A stretch of 64,000 nt of DNA from CAMBRQ01 sp945870325. GTDB taxonomy: Bacteria > Bacillota > Clostridia > Lachnospirales > Lachnospiraceae. The translations under genes were made by a program, and so were the position numbers. The stretch is from NCBI RefSeq assembly GCF_050313795.1, contig NZ_JBNPMC010000003.1, positions 1 to 64,000 of the forward strand, given 5' to 3'. Shown here piece after piece: positions 50,126-59,726 of the stretch (position 1 is its first letter; each line of letters starts with the position of its first letter). Under the pieces are notes generated by a model that was not told where the DNA came from, did not search any database, and saw only the letters and a program-made list of their open reading frames with translations.

Positions 50126-53100
50126 ATGGGGAAAAATAAAGAGAAAAACAATGAAAATATGTCTCGTGCTGATAAAGGGAAGATGTTTCTGAAACATTGC
50201 TGTAATCAACCGATGGATGTTCTTAGATTGGGGAAGGCTACGGTTCTTTATGGTACTAAAGGATTAAAAGCACGAGCAGGAGAACTTGCGCGAAACGAGT
50301 GGGAAAAGCAGAGGAAAAGTGACGAGAGTGAAGATGTAGAGGTTTTGCTTGATGTTAAATTCTCTATTATTATGTCAATCTATAATGCTGATATAAAGTT
50401 GTTAAAGAGCACAATTCAGTCAATTGAGAATCAGACATATGGGACTTGGGAATTATGCATTATAAATAGTATAACATCAGAATCAGATTTACGGGTATAT
50501 TTAGAGAATTTGAATAGTAATAGAATAAAAATAAAGTATATGGATATGCCTAGGAGTATGGCAGAGTCCCTGAATATGGCTGCCGATATGGCAACTGGTG
50601 ATTATTTGCTTTTTGTGGATGCTGGTGACGAACTACATCCAAAGGCGTTACGAGAATTTGGTAAAAATATTGCAAAGACAAAAGCAGATATTATCTATAG
50701 TGATATGAAAATCGTAGACGAGGTGGAAAATAAATCGTTCCCTGTTTATAAACCTGACTGGTCACCAGATCTTTTGTTGTCACAAATGTATTTAGATCAT
50801 TTGGCTGGAGTGAAAACAGAATTATTTAGGGAAAGCGGTGGATTTTGCGCAGAATTTGAGAATGTATATGAATATGAATTGTTTTTGCGTATTACTGAAT
50901 ATACAAATAATATCCAGCATGTAGCACGTGTTTTATATTTAAAAAGAGTATTCAGGAATAGTGCTTTAGTGAAAGAAGATAGGAAAAAGGCAGCCCATGC
51001 TGAAGGAAAAAGAGCGGTTCAGTTACATCTTGACCGAATGTTAGGAGAAAATGCTACTATAGTTGAGGATACAGATAAAGCACTTATATATGACATCAGA
51101 TACAATGTGGCTGAAAAACCGTTTGTGTCGATTATTATTCCGACAAAGGATCATGTAGATGACTTACATGTTGCGCTTACTAGTATTTTTTCTAAAACAG
51201 TTTATGACAATTATGAGATTATTGTTTTAGATAATAATTCTGAAAAAGAAGAGTCAAAAGAATATTTTGCAGAAATACAAAAAACTTATGATAATGTAAT
51301 CGTTGTGGAAGCAAAGTATGGGTTTAATTGGTCTAAATTAAATAATCATGGTATTCGTTTAGCGAAGGGAGATGTATTTGTATTTTTAAATAATGATGTA
51401 AAAGTAATAGAACCTACGTGGCTACAGAGGCTAGTAGAACATGCTATACAGCCGGATACTGGTGTTGTGGGGGGATTGCTTTTATATGAAGACGGGACTA
51501 TCCAGCACGCAGGTGTTGTAATTGGAATGGGGGGCTGGGCAGACCACGTCTACAAGGAAATGCAGCCTGTGCATACAAAAACTCCTTTTATATCGCCTAT
51601 GGTTACTAGAAACGTTACAGCTTGTACAGGAGCTTGTATGGCAATTTCTAGAAAGACAATAGAGAAGATTGGTGGATTTGATGAGAGATTTATTATTTGT
51701 GGAAGTGATGTGGAGATTTGTTTAAGAGCAATAGATGAAGGATATAGGAATGTATATGTACCGCAAGTAAAACTATATCATTATGAGTCTAAAAGCAGAG
51801 ATTCATATATTCCACCAGTAGATTTTGAACTGTCTGACATCATGTACTCTGGATATCGTCGTGGCGGTGATCCGTATTATAATAGGAATTTAAGTGTTGA
51901 AAGTTGTATTCCACAAGTTGCAACGAAAAAGAATGATAGTGTGAAGGTAAAAACAAAGCCAGTTAATCTTGCAGATATTCGAGAATTACATTTTAGAAAA
52001 GAAAATAAGGGGGAGTATCGTCTTAACTTAATGTTACCTGCGTTGAATGAAGAATATGTGTTTGGTGGAATTGCGACGGCTTTAAATTGCTTCGAGGCTA
52101 TAGGTGAAGCATTAGGATGTGCAACAAGAATTGTATTGATTGATGCTGAAATGGATCAAAAAACTAAAGATAAGTATGGTAAAAAGTATAAGATTGTAGA
52201 ATCCGATGAACGAAGTGATGCTAGACATCAAATTGTTTCTATGGTGGATAGAAAGAGAAATACATTACTAGTTTCGGAAAATGATCAGTTTATGTTCACT
52301 GCTTGGTGGTCAGCATATATAATACAGACAGAATATAGAAAATGGAAAGAAAGCGGGAAATTAAATTTGAGACCATTTCTGTATTTGATACAGGATTATG
52401 AACCGGGATTTTATGCCTGGTCTCCTAAATATGTGTTGGCGGAGGCGACTTATCGTTATGAATATCCGCAGATTGCAATTTTTAATTCTCATGAATTAAA
52501 AGATTATATCTTGGGGAAGGGGTATAAGTTTGAGTCAGTACATTATTTTGAACCATTACTTAATTCTGTTTTAAAAGAAAAAGTACAAGCTTTAGATGAG
52601 ACTGTATATAAGCGAAAACAGATTTTAGTTTATGGAAGACCGAGTGTCGATCGGAATGCATTTGAAATCATTGTAGAGTCTCTGCGTAAATGGATTGCTA
52701 TTCAACCAGGAGCTGAGAGTTGGACTATTCTTTCGGCGGGAGAACAACATGATCCTGTTAAACTTGGTGAAGGATTATATTTGGAGTCGGTTGGAAAATT
52801 GACAATTGATGAATATGCCAAAGTGCTACAAGAAAGTTATGCTGGAATATCCTTGATGGTGTCTCCGCATCCTAGTTATCCGCCTTTAGAGATGGCCGTT
52901 TTTGATGTTCGCATCATTACCAATAGTTATGGAAATAAAGACATGTCATATTTTAGTGAAAATATTACATCCGTTGATAATATGGATCCAGTGCAGATTG
53001 CAGTTGAATTGAAAAAAATATGTAGTGAATACCATACGGTTGTAACTCATAAAGAAGTGAATCATGAGTATGTATATATGACTAATCCTTATGGCTTTAT

Positions 53101-53146
53101 TAAAGATTTAAAGGAAGAAATTATGTTGGAAAACAAAAGTGAATAA
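50126..53146 (+). CDS. Three-domain glycosyltransferase (GT2-GT2-WsaF-like)
   Basis: Cytoplasmic glycosyltransferase of 1006 aa with three catalytic-looking modules. The first GT2 domain (about residues 75-300) has 'FSIIMSIYNADIKLLKSTI' and 'LLFVDAGDEL'. The second (about 330-590) has 'VSIIIPTKDHVDDLHVAL', 'VFLNNDVKVIEPTWL' and 'CGSDVEICLRA'. The third (about 630-1000) starts 'YRLNLMLPALNEEYVFGGIA' and has 'LIQDYEPGFYAWSP' and 'VSPHPSYPPLEMAVFDV', like the GT-B rhamnosyltransferase WsaF. Such multi-domain enzymes build the repeat unit of ABC-exported glycans, and the ABC exporter genes follow immediately. Sugar specificity cannot be read; a rhamnose-type polymer is possible from the WsaF resemblance. 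Confidence 0.85.
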   Translation: MGKNKEKNNENMSRADKGKMFLKHCCNQPMDVLRLGKATVLYGTKGLKARAGELARNEWEKQRKSDESEDVEVLLDVKFSIIMSIYNADIKLLKSTIQSIENQTYGTWELCIINSITSESDLRVYLENLNSNRIKIKYMDMPRSMAESLNMAADMATGDYLLFVDAGDELHPKALREFGKNIAKTKADIIYSDMKIVDEVENKSFPVYKPDWSPDLLLSQMYLDHLAGVKTELFRESGGFCAEFENVYEYELFLRITEYTNNIQHVARVLYLKRVFRNSALVKEDRKKAAHAEGKRAVQLHLDRMLGENATIVEDTDKALIYDIRYNVAEKPFVSIIIPTKDHVDDLHVALTSIFSKTVYDNYEIIVLDNNSEKEESKEYFAEIQKTYDNVIVVEAKYGFNWSKLNNHGIRLAKGDVFVFLNNDVKVIEPTWLQRLVEHAIQPDTGVVGGLLLYEDGTIQHAGVVIGMGGWADHVYKEMQPVHTKTPFISPMVTRNVTACTGACMAISRKTIEKIGGFDERFIICGSDVEICLRAIDEGYRNVYVPQVKLYHYESKSRDSYIPPVDFELSDIMYSGYRRGGDPYYNRNLSVESCIPQVATKKNDSVKVKTKPVNLADIRELHFRKENKGEYRLNLMLPALNEEYVFGGIATALNCFEAIGEALGCATRIVLIDAEMDQKTKDKYGKKYKIVESDERSDARHQIVSMVDRKRNTLLVSENDQFMFTAWWSAYIIQTEYRKWKESGKLNLRPFLYLIQDYEPGFYAWSPKYVLAEATYRYEYPQIAIFNSHELKDYILGKGYKFESVHYFEPLLNSVLKEKVQALDETVYKRKQILVYGRPSVDRNAFEIIVESLRKWIAIQPGAESWTILSAGEQHDPVKLGEGLYLESVGKLTIDEYAKVLQESYAGISLMVSPHPSYPPLEMAVFDVRIITNSYGNKDMSYFSENITSVDNMDPVQIAVELKKICSEYHTVVTHKEVNHEYVYMTNPYGFIKDLKEEIMLENKSE

Positions 53147-53171
53147 AAATCGCATAGAAATAGGCGATTTT
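53146..53171 (+). terminator. Short hairpin between glycosyltransferase and exporter genes
   Basis: AAAATCGC (53146-53153) pairs with GCGATTTT (53164-53171). With an 8-bp stem and no further T run it may only partly reduce read-through. Confidence 0.4.
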
Positions 53172-53192
53172 AAGTAATAAGGGAGGTCTGTT

Positions 53193-53969
53193 GTGTCAAC
53201 TTATATTCAAAATTTCCTTAGGTTTAGACCATTGCTTAATGAATTGGTCGCAAGAGATGTTAAAATCAAATATCGACGTTCAGTGTTAGGAGTATTATGG
53301 ACCTTACTCAATCCGCTAATGATGATGATTGTTTTGTCTGTTGTTTACTCAAATCTGTTTAAGTTTGATGTGGAAAACTTTTCGATTTATTTATTAAGTG
53401 GACAAGTGATTTTTAATTTCTATTCAGATGCTACAAATACTTCAATGTCATCGATTTTGGGGAGCGCCAGTTTAATAAAAAAGGTCTATATTCCTAAATA
53501 TTTATTTGTTATGTCAAGAATATGCTCTAGCGTAATTAACCTATTGGCATCCTTTTCTACGTTGATACTCGTTATGTTGGCGACTAGGGTAGAATTACAT
53601 TATACGATATTTTTGGTATTTGTTCCTATTGTATTACTAGTTGTTTTTTCGTTTGGGATAGGTTTGTTTCTTGCAGCAATAACTGTTAAATTTAGAGATG
53701 TTATGCATTTATATTCAGTATTTGTTACGGCATTGATGTATTTAACACCAGTTATTTATCCGATGTCCATTTTACCAAATTGGTTGACAATTATAGTGAA
53801 AGCAAATCCTTTAACGAATTATTTGACCATGTTTAGAGACGTTATGATGAATAATAGGATATTTGATGTGCAAAGTTTGTTTTTTGGAATATTAGAAGCG
53901 ATTGTAGCATTGTTTTTTGGTCTTTATGTTTTTTATCGTAACCAAGATACTTTTATTCTTAATTTATAG
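53193..53969 (+). CDS. Polysaccharide ABC exporter permease (Wzm/TagG-like)
   Basis: ABC-2-type permease of 258 aa with six hydrophobic segments. 'LVARDVKIKYRRSVLGVLW' and 'LLNPLMMMIVLSVVYS' near the start, and 'AITVKFRDVMHLY' and 'TPVIYPMSILP' later, are typical of Wzm/TagG exporters, which move finished glycan or teichoic-acid chains on lipid across the membrane. The GTG start has GGGAGG upstream. The ATP-binding partner follows after eight bases. Placement after the three-domain glycosyltransferase suggests export of the polymer built by the cluster. Confidence 0.92.
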   Translation: MSTYIQNFLRFRPLLNELVARDVKIKYRRSVLGVLWTLLNPLMMMIVLSVVYSNLFKFDVENFSIYLLSGQVIFNFYSDATNTSMSSILGSASLIKKVYIPKYLFVMSRICSSVINLLASFSTLILVMLATRVELHYTIFLVFVPIVLLVVFSFGIGLFLAAITVKFRDVMHLYSVFVTALMYLTPVIYPMSILPNWLTIIVKANPLTNYLTMFRDVMMNNRIFDVQSLFFGILEAIVALFFGLYVFYRNQDTFILNL

Positions 53970-53977
53970 GAGCGAAT

Positions 53978-54712
53978 ATGGAAGAACCAATTATTATTAA
54001 AGTAGACCATGTTTCGATGAAGTTTAACTTGTCTTCAGAAAAATTTGATAGTTTTAAAGAGTATGTTATTAAAAGCATTAAGGGGCAGGTGTCTATAGAA
54101 GAGTTTTGGGCACTTAAAGATGTTTCATTTGAGGTGAGAAAAGGCGATTCTGTTGGTTTGATAGGATTGAATGGTAGTGGAAAAAGTACTATGTTAAAAA
54201 CAATTGCCGGTGTTTTAAAGCCAACAAAAGGAAGCGTAAAAGTATCTGGAACTATAGCACCATTAATTGAATTGGGAGCAGGTTTTGATATGGATCTTAC
54301 AGCGCGGGAAAACGTATTCTTAAATGGGGCGCTTCTAGGATATACTCGTAGTGAAATGGAAGGCTATTATAAAGATATTGTAGACTTTTCTGAATTGGGG
54401 AATTTTATGGATGTGCCTGTAAAAAATTTTTCATCAGGTATGGTGTCAAGATTAGCATTTGCAATAGCGACAATAGGGATACCGGATATCTTAATTGTAG
54501 ATGAAGTGTTGTCAGTTGGAGATTTTCAGTTCCAGGAAAAATGTGAAAAACGTATTCGCAATATGAAAGATAAGGGAACTACTATTCTTTTTGTGTCGCA
54601 TAGTATAGATCAGGTGCAAAAAATTTGCAATAAAGTTGTCTGGCTAGAGCATGGTCATATGAAGTGTTTTGGAAATGCAAAGGAAATAGGAGACGAATAT
54701 AGAAAATCATAA
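53978..54712 (+). CDS. Polysaccharide ABC exporter ATPase (Wzt/TagH-like)
   Basis: ABC ATPase of 244 aa. Walker A 'GLNGSGKST' near residue 63, Q-loop region 'APLIELGAGFDMDLTARENV', signature 'KNFSSGMVSRLAFA' near 148, Walker B 'ILIVDEVLSVGD' and H-loop 'VSHSID' are all present. 'ELGAGF' is typical of Wzt/TagH ATPases of glycan exporters. It lacks the C-terminal carbohydrate-binding domain that some Wzt proteins use to recognise modified chain ends, so chain length is probably not set by a Wzt-bound cap. It pairs with the permease upstream. Confidence 0.93.
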   Translation: MEEPIIIKVDHVSMKFNLSSEKFDSFKEYVIKSIKGQVSIEEFWALKDVSFEVRKGDSVGLIGLNGSGKSTMLKTIAGVLKPTKGSVKVSGTIAPLIELGAGFDMDLTARENVFLNGALLGYTRSEMEGYYKDIVDFSELGNFMDVPVKNFSSGMVSRLAFAIATIGIPDILIVDEVLSVGDFQFQEKCEKRIRNMKDKGTTILFVSHSIDQVQKICNKVVWLEHGHMKCFGNAKEIGDEYRKS

Positions 54713-54724
54713 GGAGTTAGTATT

Positions 54725-55327
54725 GTGAGGAAATGGATAAAATATATCATAACAGGCATAATCGCAATTGTTTTTTGCGTTGTATATGCCTATATTGATA
54801 AAGCGCATAACATATATGATACAGAGACGGATAACAGTGCATATGTAGCTGCAAATGTAGAAGGGGATTCGTTGATTTCGCAGACTTTCAAATGTCAGGA
54901 AGCAAATTTAGATGGATTAGCAGCGAAAGTCGTGGTGAACAGCACATCAGCAGGTGGGAAGTTGACTTACTTGCTGGAAGATGCTGAGGGACAGGAAGTA
55001 ATAAAAGGAGAAGTACCAATTAGCGATATAAAAAGTGGAAGAATAAATAAAGTGAAATTTGATGAGCGAATAAAGAATTGTAAGGAAAAAATATATACTG
55101 TTTCATTTAGTGCTTCAGGACTAAATGAAGGTGAAAGTATAGGGGTGTACTATGATCCTATAGGAAAGCAAGCGGGGAGTTTGAAAGTTAACGGAGAGGA
55201 AATTACGGGGACTTTGATTTTTAGAACGATAACTCATAAATTTGATATCGAGACATTTATTATGACTTTAGGATTTATCATTTATTTTGTGGTATTTTTC
55301 CGTATTTTATATAAATTGTTTTCTTAG
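54725..55327 (+). CDS. Membrane protein with extracytoplasmic beta domain, unknown function
   Basis: Uncharacterised 200-aa protein. One membrane helix at about residues 7-24, an outside domain of about 145 residues with alternating beta-strand pattern ('SLISQTFKCQEANLDGLAAKV', 'GGKLTYLLED', 'YTVSFSAS'), and a second helix at about 177-197. N- and C-termini would be inside. The GTG start has AAGGAG upstream, and the gene sits 12 bases after the exporter ATPase and 8 bases before a glycosyltransferase, so it belongs to the exporter operon. The beta domain could bind the emerging glycan; this is a guess from topology and position. Confidence 0.7.
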   Translation: MRKWIKYIITGIIAIVFCVVYAYIDKAHNIYDTETDNSAYVAANVEGDSLISQTFKCQEANLDGLAAKVVVNSTSAGGKLTYLLEDAEGQEVIKGEVPISDIKSGRINKVKFDERIKNCKEKIYTVSFSASGLNEGESIGVYYDPIGKQAGSLKVNGEEITGTLIFRTITHKFDIETFIMTLGFIIYFVVFFRILYKLFS

Positions 55328-55335
55328 GAGTCGCG

Positions 55336-57138
55336 ATGAAACGAAAAGCAGTAAAAAAAATATACCGAATAATAAAATACTATCGTGAAAATGGAATGAT
55401 AAGATTTATTCGACACATCTTTGCTAAGGTATTTCACATGGAAGAGATGACTTATAATCGTTGGAGAAAAAAGCATCGGCTTGGAAAAAAAGAAATTGAC
55501 AGGCAAAGAAATGAGCAGTTTAATAAAATGCCATTAATTAGTATACTAGTTCCACTGTATTGCACGCCGCAAGTATATTTAAAAGAATTAATAGATTCAA
55601 TACAACAACAAACGTATGGAAAATGGGAATTATGTTTGTCTGACGGCAGTGGTAGTGGAAGTATGGAGCATACTTATATTGAGAAATGTATGAAACAAGA
55701 TGATAGGATAAAACTTGTTTCGTCAGAATTTCCGCTTTCTATTTCCGAAAATACAAACCGAGCATTGGAAATAGCTACAGGAGAGTATATTGTATTTGTT
55801 GATCACGATGATTTATTAGAGATTAGTGCGCTTTATGAATGTGTGAAGGTTATAAATCAAGGGGCAGTGGTTGATATTTTGTATACGGATGAAGATAAAG
55901 TGAGTATGGACGGAAAAAGTTATTTTCAGCCTCATTTTAAATCTGATTTCAATTTAGATTTGCTAAGAAGTATGAATTATATTTGTCATTTGTTTGTTGT
56001 AAAGAAAGAAATACAAGAAAGGGTTGGAGTATTTAGAGAAGAATATAATGGGGCTCAGGATTATGACTTTATACTGCGTTGTATAGAGCACAGTGGTAAT
56101 ATAAGGCATATACCTAAGATTTTATATCATTGGAGAGCACATAAAGATTCAACTGCGGAGAATCCAGAAAGTAAGTTATATGCTTTTGAAGCAGGACGAC
56201 GTGCAATTGAAGCACATTTGGAACGATGTGGGGAAAAAGGTGCTGTAAGTATGGGAAAATATCTTGGGTTATATAGAATAGAGTATGAGTTAGAAAGTGA
56301 ACCACTTATTTCAATATTAATTCCCAATAAAGATCATAAAGAAGATTTAGAGCGTTGCATTCAATCAATATATAAAAATTCAGATTATTCTAATATTGAA
56401 ATTATAATTATTGAAAATGGAAGTATTGAGGATGCAACCCATGATTATTATAAAGAACTTACAGAACAGTATAAAGAAATTCGAATAGTGACATGGGATG
56501 CTGGAAATGAATTTAATTTTTCGGCTTTAAATAATTATGGCGCTAAACACGCAAAGGGGGAATATCTTCTCTTCCTTAATAATGATACTGAAATTATTAA
56601 TAGAGATTGTATACGAGAGATGGTCTCTTATGCATGCAGAGAAGATGTAGGCGCGGTTGGTGCAAGATTGTACTATCCGGATGGCACAGTCCAGCATGCA
56701 GGAGTTATATTAGGTCTTGGTGGTATTGCCGGTCATGCATTTAGAGAGGCATTGCACAATGCAAATGGATATTTTTCTCGTATCATATGTGCGCAAGATT
56801 ATAGTGCTGTCACAGCAGCATGTATGATGATGGCGAAAGAGTTGTTTGATTATGTAGGCGGATTTGATGAAAAATTAAAGGTTGCATTTAACGATATTGA
56901 TTTGTGTATGCAAATAAGGAAAAGGAACAAATTAATAGTCTATACACCATATGCTGAACTTTATCATTATGAGTCTAAATCAAGAGGGCTAGAGAATACA
57001 AAAGAAAAAGTTGAACGTTTTAATGAGGAAGTAAATTATTTCGCAAAGAAGTGGAAAAAGGAATTAGAGGACGGAGATCCATATTATAATATCAATTTGA
57101 CATTGGAGAAGCATGATTTTTCGCTGAAAATACAATGA
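55336..57138 (+). CDS. Tandem-domain GT2 glycosyltransferase
   Basis: Glycosyltransferase of 600 aa with two GT2 modules. The first (about residues 68-290) has 'LISILVPLYCTPQVYLKEL', 'YIVFVDHDDLLEISAL' and 'LYTDEDKVSMDG'. The second (about 315-560) has 'LISILIPNKDHKEDLERCI', 'LLFLNNDTEIIN' and 'FNDIDLCMQIRKRN'. The modules resemble the first two of the 1006-aa enzyme encoded upstream, so the two genes are probably related by duplication. A basic N-terminal stretch may bind the membrane surface. It ends the exporter operon, with a terminator after it. Confidence 0.87.
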   Translation: MKRKAVKKIYRIIKYYRENGMIRFIRHIFAKVFHMEEMTYNRWRKKHRLGKKEIDRQRNEQFNKMPLISILVPLYCTPQVYLKELIDSIQQQTYGKWELCLSDGSGSGSMEHTYIEKCMKQDDRIKLVSSEFPLSISENTNRALEIATGEYIVFVDHDDLLEISALYECVKVINQGAVVDILYTDEDKVSMDGKSYFQPHFKSDFNLDLLRSMNYICHLFVVKKEIQERVGVFREEYNGAQDYDFILRCIEHSGNIRHIPKILYHWRAHKDSTAENPESKLYAFEAGRRAIEAHLERCGEKGAVSMGKYLGLYRIEYELESEPLISILIPNKDHKEDLERCIQSIYKNSDYSNIEIIIIENGSIEDATHDYYKELTEQYKEIRIVTWDAGNEFNFSALNNYGAKHAKGEYLLFLNNDTEIINRDCIREMVSYACREDVGAVGARLYYPDGTVQHAGVILGLGGIAGHAFREALHNANGYFSRIICAQDYSAVTAACMMMAKELFDYVGGFDEKLKVAFNDIDLCMQIRKRNKLIVYTPYAELYHYESKSRGLENTKEKVERFNEEVNYFAKKWKKELEDGDPYYNINLTLEKHDFSLKIQ

Positions 57139-57175
57139 AATTTAAAGGAATATAGTTGGAAAAAGTAATTATTTA

Positions 57176-57222
57176 ATGGTACATATTAAAATGCTTTCCT
57201 TTTTAATATGTACCATGCTTTT
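57176..57222 (+). terminator. Terminator after the tandem glycosyltransferase
   Basis: ATGGTACATATTAAAA (57176-57191) pairs perfectly with TTTTAATATGTACCAT (57201-57216), followed by GCTTTT. Confidence 0.85.
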
Positions 57223-57301
57223 ATAATATTAAATATATACTTTTTATAATTTATACTAAAAATGGGGGTAAGTGATATATCTCGTATATCATGATAAAGA
57301 A

Positions 57302-58612
57302 ATGAGGATAGTAGTAGCAGGAACGGGTTATGTTGGACTTGTAGCAGGTGTTTGCTTTGCGGAAAAGGGACATGATGTTACGTGTGTTGATACAGATGAA
57401 GAAAAAGTAAAATTAATGCAGCGAGGAATTTCGCCAATATATGAAAATGATTTGGAAAATTTAATGAAAAAGAATAATGCATCTGGTAGATTACATTATA
57501 CGACGAATTATAAAGAGGCATATAGAGATGCGGAGGTTATTTTTATTGGAGTAGGTACTCCGGAACGATTGGATGGGTCTGCAGATTTATCATATATAGC
57601 GGTAGTATCTAGACAAATTGCAGAATCTATAGAGAGGGATTGTCTAGTTGTCGTGAAGTCAACGGTTCCTATAGGAACAAATGATAAAGTAGAACAGTTT
57701 ATTAAGGATTTTCTGATTCATGATGTGCGAGTAGAGATTGCATCAAATCCAGAGTTTTTAGCGCAAGGAACTGCTGTGAGAGATACTTTGCAAGCGTCCA
57801 GAATTGTTATAGGGACAGAATCTAAATGGGCAGAAGATAAGTTGTTAGAGGTGTATAAAAATTTTAATCTTCCTATTGTGTCTGTGAGTCGAAGATCGGC
57901 TGAGATGGTAAAATATGCATCAAATGATTTTTTGGCATTGAAGATTTCTTATATGAATGATATAGCAAATTTGTGTGAATTAGTAGGAGCCGATATTGAG
58001 GATGTGGCAAAAGGAATGTCTTATGACCAAAGAATAGGTGGAACATTTTTAAATGCCGGAATCGGATATGGGGGGTCTTGCTTTCCTAAAGATACAAAGG
58101 CATTAAATAATCTTGCAATCCAGAAAGGTTATCAATTAAAAACAGTTGAAGCGGCAATAGAAGTTAATAGTAAACAAAAAACTAAACTATTTCGGAAAGC
58201 CTCGGAACGAATGATTACATTTGAGGGCTTAAACGTGACTGTATTGGGTTTGACATTTAAGCCGGGAACTGATGATCTGAGAGAGGCTCCATCTTTGGAT
58301 AATATAAAGCTTTTATTAGAAGCGGGAGCAAATGTTGTGGCGTTTGATCCTGTAGGTATTGAGAATTTTAAAAAGCATTTTCCAGAAGGAGAAGTGCTTC
58401 ATGGTACTATTAGATATGTTGATAATATAGAGAAAGCACTACAAAAAGCTAACATTTGTTTTATATTTACAGAATGGAAGGAAATAAGAGATATTAAACC
58501 TAAAATGTTTTATCGATTAATGCATACGCCGCTAGTGTATGATGGCAGGAATCTTTACGATTTAGAAAAGATGGAAAATGCTGGAGTTGAGTACTATAGC
58601 ATAGGGAGGTAA
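57302..58612 (+). CDS. ugd: UDP-glucose 6-dehydrogenase
   Basis: UDP-glucose dehydrogenase of 436 aa; oxidises UDP-glucose to UDP-glucuronate with two NAD+. The N-terminal Rossmann motif 'VVAGTGYVGLVAGVCFAEKG' and the catalytic Cys in 'GIGYGGSCFPKDTKAL' (about residue 259) are intact, with the C-terminal 'VLGLTFKPGTDDLREAP' domain. I place the start at the ATG before RIVVAG, as in most homologues; a GTG ten codons upstream (57272) is in frame, but GGGGG lies only a few bases before it. The uronate epimerase gene follows after four bases. Its product feeds uronic-acid synthesis in the cluster. Confidence 0.94.
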   Translation: MRIVVAGTGYVGLVAGVCFAEKGHDVTCVDTDEEKVKLMQRGISPIYENDLENLMKKNNASGRLHYTTNYKEAYRDAEVIFIGVGTPERLDGSADLSYIAVVSRQIAESIERDCLVVVKSTVPIGTNDKVEQFIKDFLIHDVRVEIASNPEFLAQGTAVRDTLQASRIVIGTESKWAEDKLLEVYKNFNLPIVSVSRRSAEMVKYASNDFLALKISYMNDIANLCELVGADIEDVAKGMSYDQRIGGTFLNAGIGYGGSCFPKDTKALNNLAIQKGYQLKTVEAAIEVNSKQKTKLFRKASERMITFEGLNVTVLGLTFKPGTDDLREAPSLDNIKLLLEAGANVVAFDPVGIENFKKHFPEGEVLHGTIRYVDNIEKALQKANICFIFTEWKEIRDIKPKMFYRLMHTPLVYDGRNLYDLEKMENAGVEYYSIGR

Positions 58613-58616
58613 GCAA

Positions 58617-59678
58617 ATGTTAACTAAAAATATTGATTTGTCTCGCAAAACAGTGCTTATTACTGGTGTGGCAGGATTTATAGGAGCAAATCTTGCGAAG
58701 CGTTTATTAGAATTAGTGGAGGATATACGAGTTATCGGAATTGATAGTTTGAACGATTATTATGATGTATCTTTAAAAAAGTTTCGCTTAGATCAGATTC
58801 AAAATGTTCTTGGGAAGTTTGTGTTTGTTGAAGGAAACATTGCAGAACAAGAATGTGTAAAAGGGATTTTTGAATTGTATCATCCTGATATAGTAGTAAA
58901 TTTAGCGGCACAAGCAGGAGTTCGATATAGTATAGAGCATCCTGATGTATATATTCAATCTAATCTGGTTGGATTTTATAATATTCTGGAAGCATGCCGT
59001 CACAGCAAAGATAATGACTGTGAAGGGGTTAGACATTTAGTATATGCTAGTTCTTCTTCGGTATATGGTAATAATAAAAAAGTCCCATATTCTGTTGAAG
59101 ATAAAACAGACACACCGGTTTCCTTATACGCTGCAACGAAGAAATCAAATGAATTGTTGGCATATTCCTATTCGAAACTATATGATATTCCTTCTACTGG
59201 TTTGAGATTTTTTACGGTCTATGGACCAGGAGGAAGACCAGATATGGCATATTTTAACTTTACAAATAAACTTGTTCGTGGTGAAAAGATAAAAATTTTT
59301 AATTATGGAAGATGTAAGAGGGATTTTACTTATATTGATGATATTGTTGAGGGGATAATAAAAGTAATGGAAGTCTCGCCTTATCTCGATAGCGATGGGG
59401 TGAGATACAAAGTGTATAATATTGGAAATAATCATCCTGAGAATTTGTTGGACTTTGTGGAAGTCTTACAAGAAGAATTAAAGTTGGCGGGCGTTTTATC
59501 AAATGAATATGATTTTGAGTCCCATAAAGAATTGGTGGGGATGCAGCCGGGTGATGTTGAGGTAACATATGCTGATACAACCGAGTTAGAGAAAGATTTT
59601 GGTTTTAAGCCAGATACTGGTCTGAAAGATGGATTGAGAAAATTCGCAAAATGGTATAGAGAGTATTATTTTGTGTAG
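58617..59678 (+). CDS. UDP-glucuronate 4-epimerase-like SDR
   Basis: Extended short-chain dehydrogenase/epimerase of 353 aa. 'VLITGVAGFIGANLAKRLLE' binds NAD, 'ASSSSVYGN' carries the catalytic Ser, and the Tyr-x-x-x-Lys pair is in 'LYAATKKSNE'. The pattern 'VRYSIEHPDVYIQSNLVGF' and 'FFTVYGPGGRPDMAYF' is that of UDP-glucuronate 4-epimerases (CapI/GAE type), which make UDP-galacturonate. Pairing with UDP-glucose dehydrogenase four bases upstream supports this. Its role would be to provide galacturonate residues to the exported glycan. Confidence 0.88.
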   Translation: MLTKNIDLSRKTVLITGVAGFIGANLAKRLLELVEDIRVIGIDSLNDYYDVSLKKFRLDQIQNVLGKFVFVEGNIAEQECVKGIFELYHPDIVVNLAAQAGVRYSIEHPDVYIQSNLVGFYNILEACRHSKDNDCEGVRHLVYASSSSVYGNNKKVPYSVEDKTDTPVSLYAATKKSNELLAYSYSKLYDIPSTGLRFFTVYGPGGRPDMAYFNFTNKLVRGEKIKIFNYGRCKRDFTYIDDIVEGIIKVMEVSPYLDSDGVRYKVYNIGNNHPENLLDFVEVLQEELKLAGVLSNEYDFESHKELVGMQPGDVEVTYADTTELEKDFGFKPDTGLKDGLRKFAKWYREYYFV

Positions 59679-59726
59679 CGACTGCAGTGAATTATGTATT
59701 AATTTTAAAGCGAATGGGAGAGCAAA

